Shown here piece by piece: positions 45,805-54,829 of a DNA stretch of 64,000 nucleotides; the stretch's first letter is position 1; the number at the start of each line of letters is the position of its first letter. The stretch comes from Roseburia hominis A2-183 (GTDB lineage Bacteria; Bacillota; Clostridia; Lachnospirales; Lachnospiraceae): positions 754,001 through 818,000 of the forward strand of contig NC_015977.1 of the NCBI RefSeq assembly GCF_000225345.1, in the 5' to 3' direction. A program made the translations under genes and the position numbers. The notes under the pieces are model-generated. The model made no database searches and was not told the origin of the DNA. It worked only from the letters and a program-made list of their open reading frames with translations.

Positions 45805-45888
45805 CAGAGGGAAAATGGCGGGAGAAGCGGTCGGAGGAATAGAAATAAATAAAATGCGCATACTGACAAAAAAGACGGAGGTCGCGCA

Positions 45889-46353
45889 GTGGATAAGGAA
45901 AAAGAACGTTTACAAAAAAAATACAATGATTATGTGAAGCAGGTGACTCCCACCCATAATCTCTGGTGGAATATGGCGAAGGCGTTTGTGACAGGCGGGA
46001 TCATCTGTTGCATCGGGCAGTTTATTCTGAACGTGTGTGAGAATTACGGACTGGATCAGAAAACATCTGGAAGCTGGTGCTCTATGCTGCTCATTCTGCT
46101 GTCTGTACTGCTCACCGGTCTGAATCTGTACCCTTCGATTGCAAACTGGGGAGGCGCGGGCGCGCTGGTGCCAATTACCGGATTTGCAAACGGTGTGGCC
46201 GCGCCCGCCATAGAGTTCCAGAAAGAAGGACAGGTTTTCGGAATTGGCTGCAAGATCTTTACGATTGCCGGGCCGGTCATTTTATACGGAATATTTTCAA
46301 GCTGGGTGCTTGGACTCATCTATTGGGGATTAAAATGGTGGGGAATGGTGTAG
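45889..46353 (+). CDS. spoVAC: Stage V sporulation protein AC
   Basis: 154 residues from GTG 45889 (GGAGGT upstream). The sequence includes YVKQVTPTHNLWWNMAKAFVTGGIICCIGQ and WGGAGALVPITGFANGVAAPAIEFQKEGQVFGIG, hallmarks of SpoVAC, the mechanosensitive channel of the dipicolinate system. Membrane segments fit. Unlike in the usual operon, spoVAD does not follow; it lies 13.5 kb downstream. Confidence 0.92.
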   Translation: MDKEKERLQKKYNDYVKQVTPTHNLWWNMAKAFVTGGIICCIGQFILNVCENYGLDQKTSGSWCSMLLILLSVLLTGLNLYPSIANWGGAGALVPITGFANGVAAPAIEFQKEGQVFGIGCKIFTIAGPVILYGIFSSWVLGLIYWGLKWWGMV

Positions 46354-46365
46354 TGCCTTTTCCGT

Positions 46366-46606
46366 GCGGGTCTGGAAGAGGAAAAACATTCTCACAGATC
46401 CGAAATATTGTGATTTTCGGGTCTGAGAGAGGAAAAACGCTGTTCCAGACCCGAGAAGTGGACGAAAAGAAGGAAAAAGAAGAGAAAAAAGAAGCCACCC
46501 AGGTCTGGAAGAAGAAAAATGTTCTCCCAGACCCGAAATATTGTGATTTTCGGGTCTGAGAGAGGAAAAACGCTGTTCCAGACCCGCGCTGGACGAAAAG
46601 CAGGAA
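46366..46606 (+). repeat. Pair of about 105-bp direct repeats made of GGGTCTG hairpins
   Basis: Copy A starts at 46368 and copy B at about 46502. Both hold a shared block from AAATATTGTGATTTTCGGG through GAGAGGAAAAACGCTGTTCC to CAGACCCG and end in GGACGAAAAG. Inside, CGGGTCTG and CAGACCCG are inverted, so each copy can fold. A second array with the same GGGTCTG/GACCCG core is at 56334-56535. Confidence 0.8.
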
Positions 46607-46633
46607 GTGACAGTGGAAGAGGGATGTACGGAT

Positions 46634-47482
46634 TCAGACCGCGGAATCCAGAAAATAGTAGGAAATCAGATGCTCAATCATGCCGGCGCTTAAGGGATAT
46701 GCTTTGGTCTCGTACGTGGTGATTAGATGAACGGATGGAATGATGCCGTTTGCGGCATAGAGAGAAAGTTTCGAGCCGGCGTTTTTGGCGTAGGTGGGAT
46801 CATCCATCAAGCCAAAATGCTCCCAGTAGTAGAGAGCGCCGGTTCCGGGATGGCGTATGGTGAAATCCGGAAACAGAGTGACGCCGCCAAGGGAGAGCGC
46901 ACATTCGTAGCGGTAAGGAATGGCGTTTAGGTGGAGCAGCATGGCAATCATGGCTTCCGATTTGGAACGAACTCTCTCTCCGGAGACGGTTTTGTGAAGC
47001 AGCTGCTCGGGATGGAGCGGATTGCGTTCGTAGGAAGCGGCAGACCATTCGACAGCGGAATTAGTCGAAATATTCGGGATATCTGAAATATTCGAGACGG
47101 CTGGAATATTTTTGGCGGTGGAAAAATAAGAACGAAGCAGATCTTCACAGGCGGGATCAGAGAGAAGATGCGGATCATCAGAAGAGAGGCTGTCCGCCGG
47201 GTAATATTTTAAATATGCGGTGATCGCTGCCTGTTTCTGCAAGAGTATTTGCTCCTGTTGCTGCAGATACTTTTTCAGCGCCAGCTGTTCGGCGAGAGCG
47301 CGGTTTGCTTTCGGAATATAGGTCTTGGAGTGACCGTCGCCTTGATACCATTTGACAGTGGTTCCGTTGCGGGAGCAGATGAGTTTTCCGGGAGGAAGCT
47401 TCTGAAGCTGGTTCTGGATGGTACGAAGTTCCTGCCCGTTGCGGTCGCGGGCAGTGAGGATTTGTGTGTGTAAAGGTGTCAT
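46634..47482 (-). CDS. PD-(D/E)XK-like nuclease of unknown role
   Basis: 282 residues. The N-terminal half is coiled-coil (AEQLALKKYLQQQEQILLQKQAAI). The C-terminal half has S-K-SEAMIAMLLHLN, then LFPDFTI and YYWEHFGLMDDPTY, followed by a lysine (GSKLSLY). These are the E, D, E and K positions of the restriction-endonuclease-like fold. It stands alone on the minus strand next to the 105-bp repeats, separating spoVAC from the inserted genes. A role in DNA or element maintenance is possible; no partner is visible. Confidence 0.6.
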   Translation of the reverse strand: MTPLHTQILTARDRNGQELRTIQNQLQKLPPGKLICSRNGTTVKWYQGDGHSKTYIPKANRALAEQLALKKYLQQQEQILLQKQAAITAYLKYYPADSLSSDDPHLLSDPACEDLLRSYFSTAKNIPAVSNISDIPNISTNSAVEWSAASYERNPLHPEQLLHKTVSGERVRSKSEAMIAMLLHLNAIPYRYECALSLGGVTLFPDFTIRHPGTGALYYWEHFGLMDDPTYAKNAGSKLSLYAANGIIPSVHLITTYETKAYPLSAGMIEHLISYYFLDSAV

Positions 47483-47698
47483 GGTATTCTCCTGTTCTAT
47501 AGATGGTGTGTGTTAAGAGGATCCGGTATACTTTTATGTGCTAAAAATGCCCGCTGCTGTTTTAAGTACAGGTGGAAAAGGAGCGTTGGCATATAATGAG
47601 AAAAGATTATGAATTTGGTATCGCTGGGGTGCTCTGGGTGAAAAGTGTCTGCAATCGAATGAACAAATTCATGGAAGAACATAGAGAAAAATGGTTAT

Positions 47699-47783
47699 GA
47701 TATAATGAATCCTAACGGATTCATATTAGAAGTTCCTGCGGAACTTCGGATGCGCAGAAAACAACGCAAAAAGATATTATAAT
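47699..47783 (+). repeat. Single copy of the 77-bp hairpin repeat
   Basis: GATATAATGAATCC..., GAAGTTCCTGCGGAACTTC, GGATGCGCAGAAA and CAACGCAAAAAGAT match the tandem copies at 56817-57062 almost base for base. The 476-base gap around it (47483-47958) holds this repeat, a doubtful 34-codon frame and the MATE promoter, and nothing else I can identify. Confidence 0.85.
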
Positions 47784-47887
47784 GGTTTCTATTAAATCAT
47801 ACTACAAAAGAAAAGTAAAGCGAACAACCGAAAAAGATACCATCTCATATCAAGCCGGGAAGCACCGCATTCTGCCGCCTCCACAGC

Positions 47888-47917
47888 TTGACATGCGGTT
47901 CACTCCGGTTGTAAGAT
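47888..47917 (+). promoter_or_regulatory. Promoter of the MATE transporter gene
   Basis: TTGACA (47888-47893), 18 bases and TAAGAT (47912-47917), 41 bases before ATG 47959. Confidence 0.6.
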
Positions 47918-47958
47918 AAGAAACAATGAGTATGAAAAAGAACTGCGGGGAAAAGTAA

Positions 47959-49257
47959 ATGTCAGTCACAAAACAATTTGCCAGGTATGTCACACAGAAT
48001 ATATTCGGAATGTTAGGTATCTCCTGTTATATCATCGCTGATACCTTTTTTATTGCGAAGGCGGCGGGAACGGACGGAATCACGGTCTTAAATCTGGTGC
48101 TGCCGATCTACAATCTGATTTTTGCCATCGGCTCGATGATCGGTGTCGGCTCTGCGACGCGCTTTACGATTTTAAGAGCGCAGGGCGAGGAGCGGGCGCA
48201 CGACTATTTTTCCAACGCCATCTGTTTTGTGTGGATCATTGGAATCCTGTTTACACTTGCGGGCATTTTTATCCCGGATAAAATCATCGCGCTGATGGGC
48301 GGCGATCCGGGAATTGTGGCGCTTGGAACCGGGTATACGAGAATCTTTCTGCTGTTTACGCCGTTTTTCATGATGAACTACGTCATCATGGCATTTGTGC
48401 GCAACGATAACCAGCCGTCCTTAGCGATGGCGGGAACCCTCGCGGGAAGTTTTTCCAACATTCTGTTTGACTATATTTTTATGTTTCCGCTTGGCATGGG
48501 GTTAGAGGGAGCGGCGCTTGCCACGGCGGCATCGCCGATCATCAGCATTCTGATCTGCAGCGCGCATTTCCTTGGAAAAAAGAATACTGTGCGGTTCCGG
48601 CTGCACGCGCCGTCCATCGCCCAGTTATTCGGGGCGTGTCAGCTTGGCGTCCCGGCATTTGTGGGGGAGATTTCTTCCGGAGTCATCACGACCGTGTTCA
48701 ATTTCCTGATTCTCGGCCTTGTGGGAAATATCGGTGTGGCGGCTTACGGAGTGATCGCGAACTTTGCGCTTGTGGCAATGGCAATCTTCAACGGAGTGTC
48801 GCAGGGAGCGCAGCCGATCGTGAGCGACTGCTATGGAAGAGGAGATGTGAAATCCGTCCGGAAAATACGAAACCTCGGACTTGCCACGGCTTTTGGCATC
48901 GCGGTAGTGCTCATCGGAGCCGTCTACGGATTTACGGATTCGCTGGTGGGTCTGTTTAACAGTGAATATTCTGCGGAACTGGCAGCGTATGCCCACACGG
49001 GAATGCGTCTTTACTTTATCGGCTTTCTGTTTGCCGGAATCAATATTGTGGGAGCGGGATTTTTAAGCGCGACAGAACGTGCGAGGGAATCGTTTGTGAC
49101 ATCGATCATGAGGGGATTTGTCTGCATTATTGGCTGCTCAATGCTTTTTGCCGCAGCATTTGGCATCAATGGCGTGTGGCTGTCGTTCCCGGCATCCGAG
49201 CTTCTCACAGCCATTGTGATGGCTGTGGTGCTCGTGCGGGATAACCGCAGACTTTAG
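47959..49257 (+). CDS. MATE-family multidrug or metabolite exporter
   Basis: 432 residues with about twelve membrane helices in two homologous halves. Family features: Q in the first helix region, GVGSATRFTILRAQGEE, NDNQPSLAMAGTLAGSFSNILFDYIFMFPLGMGLEGAALATA, and GVSQGAQPIVSDCYGRGD. It probably works as a cation antiporter. The substrate is unknown. Its 3' end overlaps the convergent HAD gene by 4 bases. Confidence 0.92.
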   Translation: MSVTKQFARYVTQNIFGMLGISCYIIADTFFIAKAAGTDGITVLNLVLPIYNLIFAIGSMIGVGSATRFTILRAQGEERAHDYFSNAICFVWIIGILFTLAGIFIPDKIIALMGGDPGIVALGTGYTRIFLLFTPFFMMNYVIMAFVRNDNQPSLAMAGTLAGSFSNILFDYIFMFPLGMGLEGAALATAASPIISILICSAHFLGKKNTVRFRLHAPSIAQLFGACQLGVPAFVGEISSGVITTVFNFLILGLVGNIGVAAYGVIANFALVAMAIFNGVSQGAQPIVSDCYGRGDVKSVRKIRNLGLATAFGIAVVLIGAVYGFTDSLVGLFNSEYSAELAAYAHTGMRLYFIGFLFAGINIVGAGFLSATERARESFVTSIMRGFVCIIGCSMLFAAAFGINGVWLSFPASELLTAIVMAVVLVRDNRRL

Positions 49258-50048
49258 ATAAAACCGAAATGTTCCAGCGCAAGGCGGATACCGTCTTCGC
49301 TGGCTTTTTCCGTTACATAGGACACCTTGTCAAAAAGCGTGGCAGGAGAGGCGTTGCCCATGGCGACACTGTTTGTCAAAGCAGTGAGCATGGGAAGGTC
49401 ATTGTTGCTGTCGCCGAAGGCATAGGCGTCCTTTTTGTCTATCCGGTAATAATCAAGCACATAGTTAAGACCGGTGGCTTTGGAGTAGCCGAGCGGAACG
49501 AATTCGCGGAAATTGCCGCCCCGGTCAATGCACTCAAAATAGCGGTCACTTGTGGTACGGAAACCGGCAAGCTGCTCGGGGTGCTCAAACCATAGGACAA
49601 ACTTATCACAGAAAAAATTAGGATTCTCAAGGTGCTCCGGCATCTCATAGCCGCGTTCTTCAAACGCCTCATACTGCCGTCTGGCATCCGGGTGCCGGAG
49701 CGGTCTTGCCAGATCAAAAGCAACCTCTTTCCTGGATTCAAACAGGATATCGATATCCCACTCCCTGGCTGCGAGAAGCAGCTTCATTACGGTCTCGTGC
49801 GTCTGTGCGACATGAAGGATTTCGGCACCGTCGCAGTAGATATCTGTGCCGCAGCCGCAGACAAAGCCGTCAAAACCCACATCACGGAAACGCTGTTCCA
49901 CATTCTGAAAACAGCGCCCGGTATTGATGAACATCAGATTCCCGTTTGCCCGCGCCGCCCGTATAGCATAGACGGCACTTTCCGGAATCGAACCGTCAAT
50001 CTCGGAAGTCAGTGTTCCGTCGATATCAAAAAAAGCAATTTTCTTCAT
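49254..50048 (-). CDS. HAD-superfamily phosphatase (Cof-type)
   Basis: 264 residues from ATG 50048. Motif I FFDIDGTLT (nucleophile Asp), motif II FINTGR, a C2-type cap in the middle, and motif III/IV FGDSNNDLPML. These enzymes dephosphorylate sugar phosphates, nucleotides or cofactors; no specific substrate can be given. The open frame upstream to 50168 has no ribosome site; GGAG precedes ATG 50048. Confidence 0.9.
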   Translation of the reverse strand: MKKIAFFDIDGTLTSEIDGSIPESAVYAIRAARANGNLMFINTGRCFQNVEQRFRDVGFDGFVCGCGTDIYCDGAEILHVAQTHETVMKLLLAAREWDIDILFESRKEVAFDLARPLRHPDARRQYEAFEERGYEMPEHLENPNFFCDKFVLWFEHPEQLAGFRTTSDRYFECIDRGGNFREFVPLGYSKATGLNYVLDYYRIDKKDAYAFGDSNNDLPMLTALTNSVAMGNASPATLFDKVSYVTEKASEDGIRLALEHFGFI

Positions 50049-50161
50049 GAATAATCTCCAATGTAACAGATCTATAGAAACGGAAGTATTGTAATACTTT
50101 TTACCTAATCTGTCAAAGGATGTGCGCTCTGTCCACCGTGAAACACAGATATTTAACGGTT

Positions 50162-50183
50162 CCGTCACATAACCGTCACATTA
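50162..50183 (+). promoter_or_regulatory. Tandem 11-bp direct repeat upstream of the export operon
   Basis: CCGTCACATAA and CCGTCACATTA abut one another with an 11-bp period (one DNA turn), about 85 bases before the first gene. This is the pattern of sites for an OmpR-type regulator dimer. No cognate regulator gene is adjacent. Confidence 0.45.
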
Positions 50184-50268
50184 CATTCAGCTACCCTTTA
50201 GAAAGCGATGCTATCCTTACCGTGAAACATGAGAGAGGATGAAATGCCGGAAGGGAAAGGATGAAACA

Positions 50269-51927
50269 ATGAAAATAGCGTGGGTACACAAACTCCTGGG
50301 AAAACATTCCAAAAAATTTTACGGAATACTTGCCGGGATTCTGACTGCCGCAGTTGCGGGAAGCGGAGTTGGCTATCATGTGATAGCAGCTTCGGGCACA
50401 GCGGATCAGACGGAGGAGGACACACAGATAGATGAGACAGACGGACAGGAAGACGGCAGCTTTTCCGGGACAGGAACCACACAGGTGAAAACGGAGAGCC
50501 AGCTGCCTGATTTTTCTGTGAATGCGGTGACCATGACGGTGGAAGAAGTCTACGTGGAAGCGGGAAGCACCGTGGCGGAGGGCGACGCCTTATTCAAGAT
50601 CGACGATGAGAGCATGGCGGATGCAAAGGCGTACTATGAGGATGCCATTTCAGATGCGGAAACGGCACTGCAATCTGCGCAGATCAATTTTGAGAACGGC
50701 GTGCTGGAGGCGGAGAGCGAGCTTTCCTCCACAAAACTTGCAGCGGACACCGCGCAGGATACTTATGATGCGGCAGTCAGCGAGCTGTCGGTAAAGACCA
50801 GCGAGGCGCAGGAAGCGTACGATGAGGCGGTGGAGGAGATCTCCGATTATCAGGATGCCATCGACAACGGCACCTACTACACACAGGTCGGGATCAATGA
50901 AAAACAGGCGGCAGTCGATACGGCGCAGGCGACGCTCACGGAAAAGCAGACGCAGCTTTCTGATGCACAGAGCAGCAGTCAGGTGGCAAAGGACGCATAT
51001 GCAGCGGATATGGCGAACATGAAAACACAGATTGAAGCCGGAGCGTCCCACACGGATCTTGCGGCGCTGGCGGATCAGCTGGCTGCGGACTATACCGCCG
51101 TGCAGGAGGCAGCCGACGCCCTGTCGCAGAGCCAGACAGAGGCGGAGAGCGCAAACAGTGCACTGCAGCTTGCCAATCAGACATTCCAGAAGGCGGTCGA
51201 GGAATATAACACGAAGGTGACAGAGGCAAATGAGAAAATTGCGGAGCTGACAGACGAGCTGGAGGAGCTGAGTGACGCCTGCGACGAGGCAGAGCGCAAT
51301 GAGATGACGGCGCAGCCGGCGCTTTTACAGCAGTATGAAGAGGCGGTTCTGGAGGGAAAAAATGCAGATACCGAGTATGAAGCTTCGCTGGAAAACTTGC
51401 AGAGTGCTGTGGACGAAGCGCAGGATACGCTGGATGAGCTGAAGGAACAGCAGAGCGCACTCTTAGCGATCGAGGATGGCGTTGTATGTGCGGACCGTGA
51501 CGGAACGCTTGCATCGGTGACTTACGAGGCGGGGGATACCCTGATTAAAAATACCGCATTTGCAAGCTATTACGATCTGGATACGATTCTGATTTCTGTG
51601 GAGGTATCACAGAACAATATTGCAAAACTTGCGGTCGGCGACACCGTGCAGGTACAGATCAGTGGAAGCAGAATGGGAGCAATCGACGGAACCGTCTATT
51701 CCATCGCATCGGAAAAAACATCCGGCGGAAGCATGTCCAATGTGACGTATGCGGTCATTGTTGCCGTGGACAATACAGATGGCACACTTACTACTGGCGT
51801 ACAGGCAACGGTGAAGTTTGAAACACAGGCGACTGGAGCCACAGAAATGGAAGAGACTAAGACCGCAGGAAAAACCGAGACGATCGGAGCGTCTGAGACA
51901 GAGGAAGCAGGAGGAAAGACAGAATGA
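50269..51927 (+). CDS. HlyD/MacA-like membrane fusion protein 1
   Basis: 552 residues from ATG 50269 (AAAGG 8 bases upstream). One N-terminal membrane helix (FYGILAGILTAAVAGSGVGYHVI), a lipoyl half-motif (MTVEEVYVEAGSTVAEGDALFKI), a very long antiparallel coiled coil (about 120-400, rich in AEQ), the second lipoyl half, and a beta-barrel (ISVEVSQNNIAKLAVGDTVQV). It is an adaptor for an ABC exporter. It heads a five-gene operon with another fusion protein, a permease, a small protein and an ATPase. Confidence 0.88.
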   Translation: MKIAWVHKLLGKHSKKFYGILAGILTAAVAGSGVGYHVIAASGTADQTEEDTQIDETDGQEDGSFSGTGTTQVKTESQLPDFSVNAVTMTVEEVYVEAGSTVAEGDALFKIDDESMADAKAYYEDAISDAETALQSAQINFENGVLEAESELSSTKLAADTAQDTYDAAVSELSVKTSEAQEAYDEAVEEISDYQDAIDNGTYYTQVGINEKQAAVDTAQATLTEKQTQLSDAQSSSQVAKDAYAADMANMKTQIEAGASHTDLAALADQLAADYTAVQEAADALSQSQTEAESANSALQLANQTFQKAVEEYNTKVTEANEKIAELTDELEELSDACDEAERNEMTAQPALLQQYEEAVLEGKNADTEYEASLENLQSAVDEAQDTLDELKEQQSALLAIEDGVVCADRDGTLASVTYEAGDTLIKNTAFASYYDLDTILISVEVSQNNIAKLAVGDTVQVQISGSRMGAIDGTVYSIASEKTSGGSMSNVTYAVIVAVDNTDGTLTTGVQATVKFETQATGATEMEETKTAGKTETIGASETEEAGGKTE

Positions 51928-53378
51928 AGAAGAAAAAGCTTTGGCTGGTGACCGGAGTGGCTGCGGCGGCAGTGCTTGCCGCAGGAACCGTCACCTTTGC
52001 AAATCAGTCGGGAAGTGACAGTGAAGAGCAGACCGTATATAAGGAAGTAACCGTGGAGAAAGGAAATCTGACGGCGGGCGTGACGGAGAGCGGCAGTGTA
52101 ACGATCGGCACGCTGGATCAGACTCTTGATTTTTCAGAGGATTCTTCCTCTGCAAGCACGCAGAACAACTCGTCCGCGCAGAACAGTGCGGGAGGAAATG
52201 CGACTTCGTCCACCAGCACGGCATCGACCCTTGAGGTGGAAACGGTCTATGTTACCGCAGGGCAGTCGGTTGCGGAGGGCGATCCCATCTTAAAGCTTAC
52301 AGAGGAGAGCGTGGCATCTTATAAAAAAGATCTTGAGGAAGCGGTGACGGAGGCGAAGACAGCCGTCAGCGAGGCGGGCTTAAGTGCAGAAAAGCAAAAA
52401 GTATCGGCAAGTTACTCCTACAATCTGAGCACGGCGGAGGGATCTGTTGCACAGGAGACCTACGAAGCTGCCATCAAGCAGCTGCAGGAGGCTGTGGATG
52501 ACGCGCAGGAAGCGGTGGATACGTCGGCGTCCCTGATCAATTACTATCAGGAGCAGATCGATGCGGGCGTGGACTTAAGCGCATCGCTTACCGAGGAGCA
52601 GGAAAATTATGACAAACTGTACACAAAGCTTGTGGCAGCGAAAAACAACTATACCACGAAGTCCATTGAGGCGGAGAAAACGTTGAAAGAAGCAGAACTC
52701 TCGGCAAAAAATGCATCCAGTCAGTACAGTGTGGATGTCTCCGGGGCGGACAATGACATTACCGATGCAAAAGATACGCTGTCCGACGCGGAGGAGGCAC
52801 TTGAGGAATTTGAGACAGCCATCGGGGATGACGGTACGATCTATGCGGAGTATACGGGAACCATTACCGATCTGGAGTACGAGGAAGGGGATACCATCTC
52901 TTCCGGCGCAACGGTTGCCACTTTTTCCAATACGGATGCGGTGACGATCACCGTCTCCGTGTCGGAGGAGGACATCACGAATATTGCAGTCGGAGATGTC
53001 GTGGAGATCGAGCTGTCTGCCTATGAGGATCAGACGTTTGCGGGGGAGGTGGAGAGCATTGACACTTCATCTTCCAGCGGTTCCTCCACGGTGTCTTACA
53101 ATGTGACTGCCGCGTTTACCGGGGACATCACTGGAATATACACGGACATGACAGGAAACGTCACATTTATCAGCAGGCAGGTGACGGATGTGCTATATGT
53201 ATCCAACAAGGCGGTCCAGTCGGACGGAACGACATCCTATGTCAAGGTGAAGGATGCGGACGGAACGATCCGCATGGTGGATGTGGAGACGGGATTTTCT
53301 GACGGGGTCAACGTGGAAATCACGTCCGGGCTCACGGAAGGTGAAACTGTGCTGATAGAAAGTCAGGTGACAGAATGA
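51924..53378 (+). CDS. HlyD/MacA-like membrane fusion protein 2
   Basis: 484 residues; starts at ATG 51924, overlapping the previous stop by 4 bases. N-terminal membrane helix (WLVTGVAAAAVLAAGTVTF), a Ser/Asn-rich stretch, the lipoyl half-motifs (VETVYVTAGQSVAEGDPILKL; IYAEYTGTITDLEYEEGDTI), a shorter coiled coil, and a membrane-proximal domain (VLYVSNKAVQSDGTTSYVKVKD). It is MacA-like and more standard in size than fusion protein 1. Two different adaptors in one operon is uncommon and suggests a mixed complex. Confidence 0.88.
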   Translation: MKKKKLWLVTGVAAAAVLAAGTVTFANQSGSDSEEQTVYKEVTVEKGNLTAGVTESGSVTIGTLDQTLDFSEDSSSASTQNNSSAQNSAGGNATSSTSTASTLEVETVYVTAGQSVAEGDPILKLTEESVASYKKDLEEAVTEAKTAVSEAGLSAEKQKVSASYSYNLSTAEGSVAQETYEAAIKQLQEAVDDAQEAVDTSASLINYYQEQIDAGVDLSASLTEEQENYDKLYTKLVAAKNNYTTKSIEAEKTLKEAELSAKNASSQYSVDVSGADNDITDAKDTLSDAEEALEEFETAIGDDGTIYAEYTGTITDLEYEEGDTISSGATVATFSNTDAVTITVSVSEEDITNIAVGDVVEIELSAYEDQTFAGEVESIDTSSSSGSSTVSYNVTAAFTGDITGIYTDMTGNVTFISRQVTDVLYVSNKAVQSDGTTSYVKVKDADGTIRMVDVETGFSDGVNVEITSGLTEGETVLIESQVTE

Positions 53379-54808
53379 AGCCAAAAGAATTATTGAGACT
53401 GGTCTGGATCAATATCACACAGAACAAATTTAAGGTGATCATGACCTCGATCGGCATTATCGTTGGTGCGGCCACCATCGTGATGGTCATTGCCATTGGT
53501 AAAGGCGGTCAGGCGGACGTGGCAGACCAGTTTAAAAACTTAAATGCCGGTGCGGTGGACATTTCCTATGACGGCGGGACAGATTTTGGCGGCGGAGGAA
53601 GCAGCGATGATTCGGATTCCGACATGGCAATGATGGCGCCGGGTGGCGGCGGAGGCTTTGGCGGAGGTTTTGGCGGAGCACCCTCCGGCGATATGGGAGG
53701 CGGTTCCTCATCGGGAGGCGAGGCGCCGGGCGGATCACCGGGGGGAGAGATGCCTTCCGGTGACGGCGGCGGTATGCCGGATATGGGAAGTTTTTTCGGC
53801 GGACAGAGCGATATGGAAGACCGCATGAATCAGGAAAATATCACGCTGAGCGAGGATGATGTGGATGACATCGAAACATTTGCGTCCGGCATCTCGGCAG
53901 CGACCATTTCCTACACCACAAAATCCAGTGTGGATGGCGGAGATCTCGATGAAGCCGATACCTATACCATCGCAGGAGTGAAAAGTAACTACGAGACGAT
54001 CAGCAACCTCTCCCTCGCGGTCGGAAGCTTTATCACCGACGATGATGATGAGAACAAAGAAAAAGTCTGCGTGCTCGGCGCAAGCGTTGCCGAAGAGATT
54101 TTCGGCAGTGCCATTGAGGCATACGGAAGCGTGATCTATATCGACGACCGGCTTTATGTGGTAAACGGTGTGCTGGAAAGCATGGGAACGGTCGCGTCCG
54201 GTATCAGCCCGGATGATTCCATTTTTATCCCTTATGCGACCGGTGTGAAATATCTGGTCGGATCATCGGTCAGCCCGACGATCACGGTGCTGGCGGCAGA
54301 TGTGAATAATGTAGGAGGCGTGATCGAGGAAGTGACAGAAGTGCTTGCCACCAGTTACCCGAACGCTGAGTTCACATTTGAGGATGCAGGAAGCAAGATG
54401 GAGGCGGCGGAGGCTTCCAACCAGATTCTGACGATGCTTCTCATTGCGATGGCGGCGATCGTCTTCGTGGTCGGTGGAATCGGCATTATGAACGTATTGT
54501 TTGTATCTGTAAAAGAGCGGACCAATGAGATCGGTATCTTAAAAGCGATCGGCTGTTCCAAGCGGGACATTCTGCTGGAGTTCCTCGCGGAGGCGGCGGC
54601 AATCAGTCTCATCGGTGGTATGCTGGGGAATCTGGCATCGCTGGCTGTGGCGCCGATTGTACAGTACCTCGGCGTCCGTGTGGAACTGTCGGCGTTAGCA
54701 TTTTTGATTGCGCTTATGTTTGCGGTGGGAACAGGAACGATCTTCGGATTTTATCCGGCTTATAAGGCGTCCAATCTGGTTCCAGTGGAGGCACTTGGCG
54801 CGGAATAA
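53375..54808 (+). CDS. MacB-type ABC permease with glycine-rich insert
   Basis: 477 residues; its start overlaps the previous stop by 4 bases. It has helix 1 (VIMTSIGIIVGAATIVMVIAIG), a large outer domain, then three helices at the C terminus with the MacB/FtsX signature (IGIMNVLFVSVKERTNEIGILKAIGCSKRDILLEFLAEA). Within the outer domain, residues about 68-150 form a Gly/Ser/Pro/Asp low-complexity segment (GGGGGFGGGFGGAP and similar). No ATPase is fused; the separate ATPase is at 55498. Confidence 0.9.
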   Translation: MKPKELLRLVWINITQNKFKVIMTSIGIIVGAATIVMVIAIGKGGQADVADQFKNLNAGAVDISYDGGTDFGGGGSSDDSDSDMAMMAPGGGGGFGGGFGGAPSGDMGGGSSSGGEAPGGSPGGEMPSGDGGGMPDMGSFFGGQSDMEDRMNQENITLSEDDVDDIETFASGISAATISYTTKSSVDGGDLDEADTYTIAGVKSNYETISNLSLAVGSFITDDDDENKEKVCVLGASVAEEIFGSAIEAYGSVIYIDDRLYVVNGVLESMGTVASGISPDDSIFIPYATGVKYLVGSSVSPTITVLAADVNNVGGVIEEVTEVLATSYPNAEFTFEDAGSKMEAAEASNQILTMLLIAMAAIVFVVGGIGIMNVLFVSVKERTNEIGILKAIGCSKRDILLEFLAEAAAISLIGGMLGNLASLAVAPIVQYLGVRVELSALAFLIALMFAVGTGTIFGFYPAYKASNLVPVEALGAE

Positions 54809-54829
54809 ATAATTGAAAAGAGGTTTGGC

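Noticed and set aside
47596..47700. 34-codon frame MRKDYEFGIAGVLW... upstream of the MATE gene
   Set aside because: AAGGAG is 12 bases away and the stop overlaps the 77-bp repeat; could be a remnant, but support is too weak to list as a gene.
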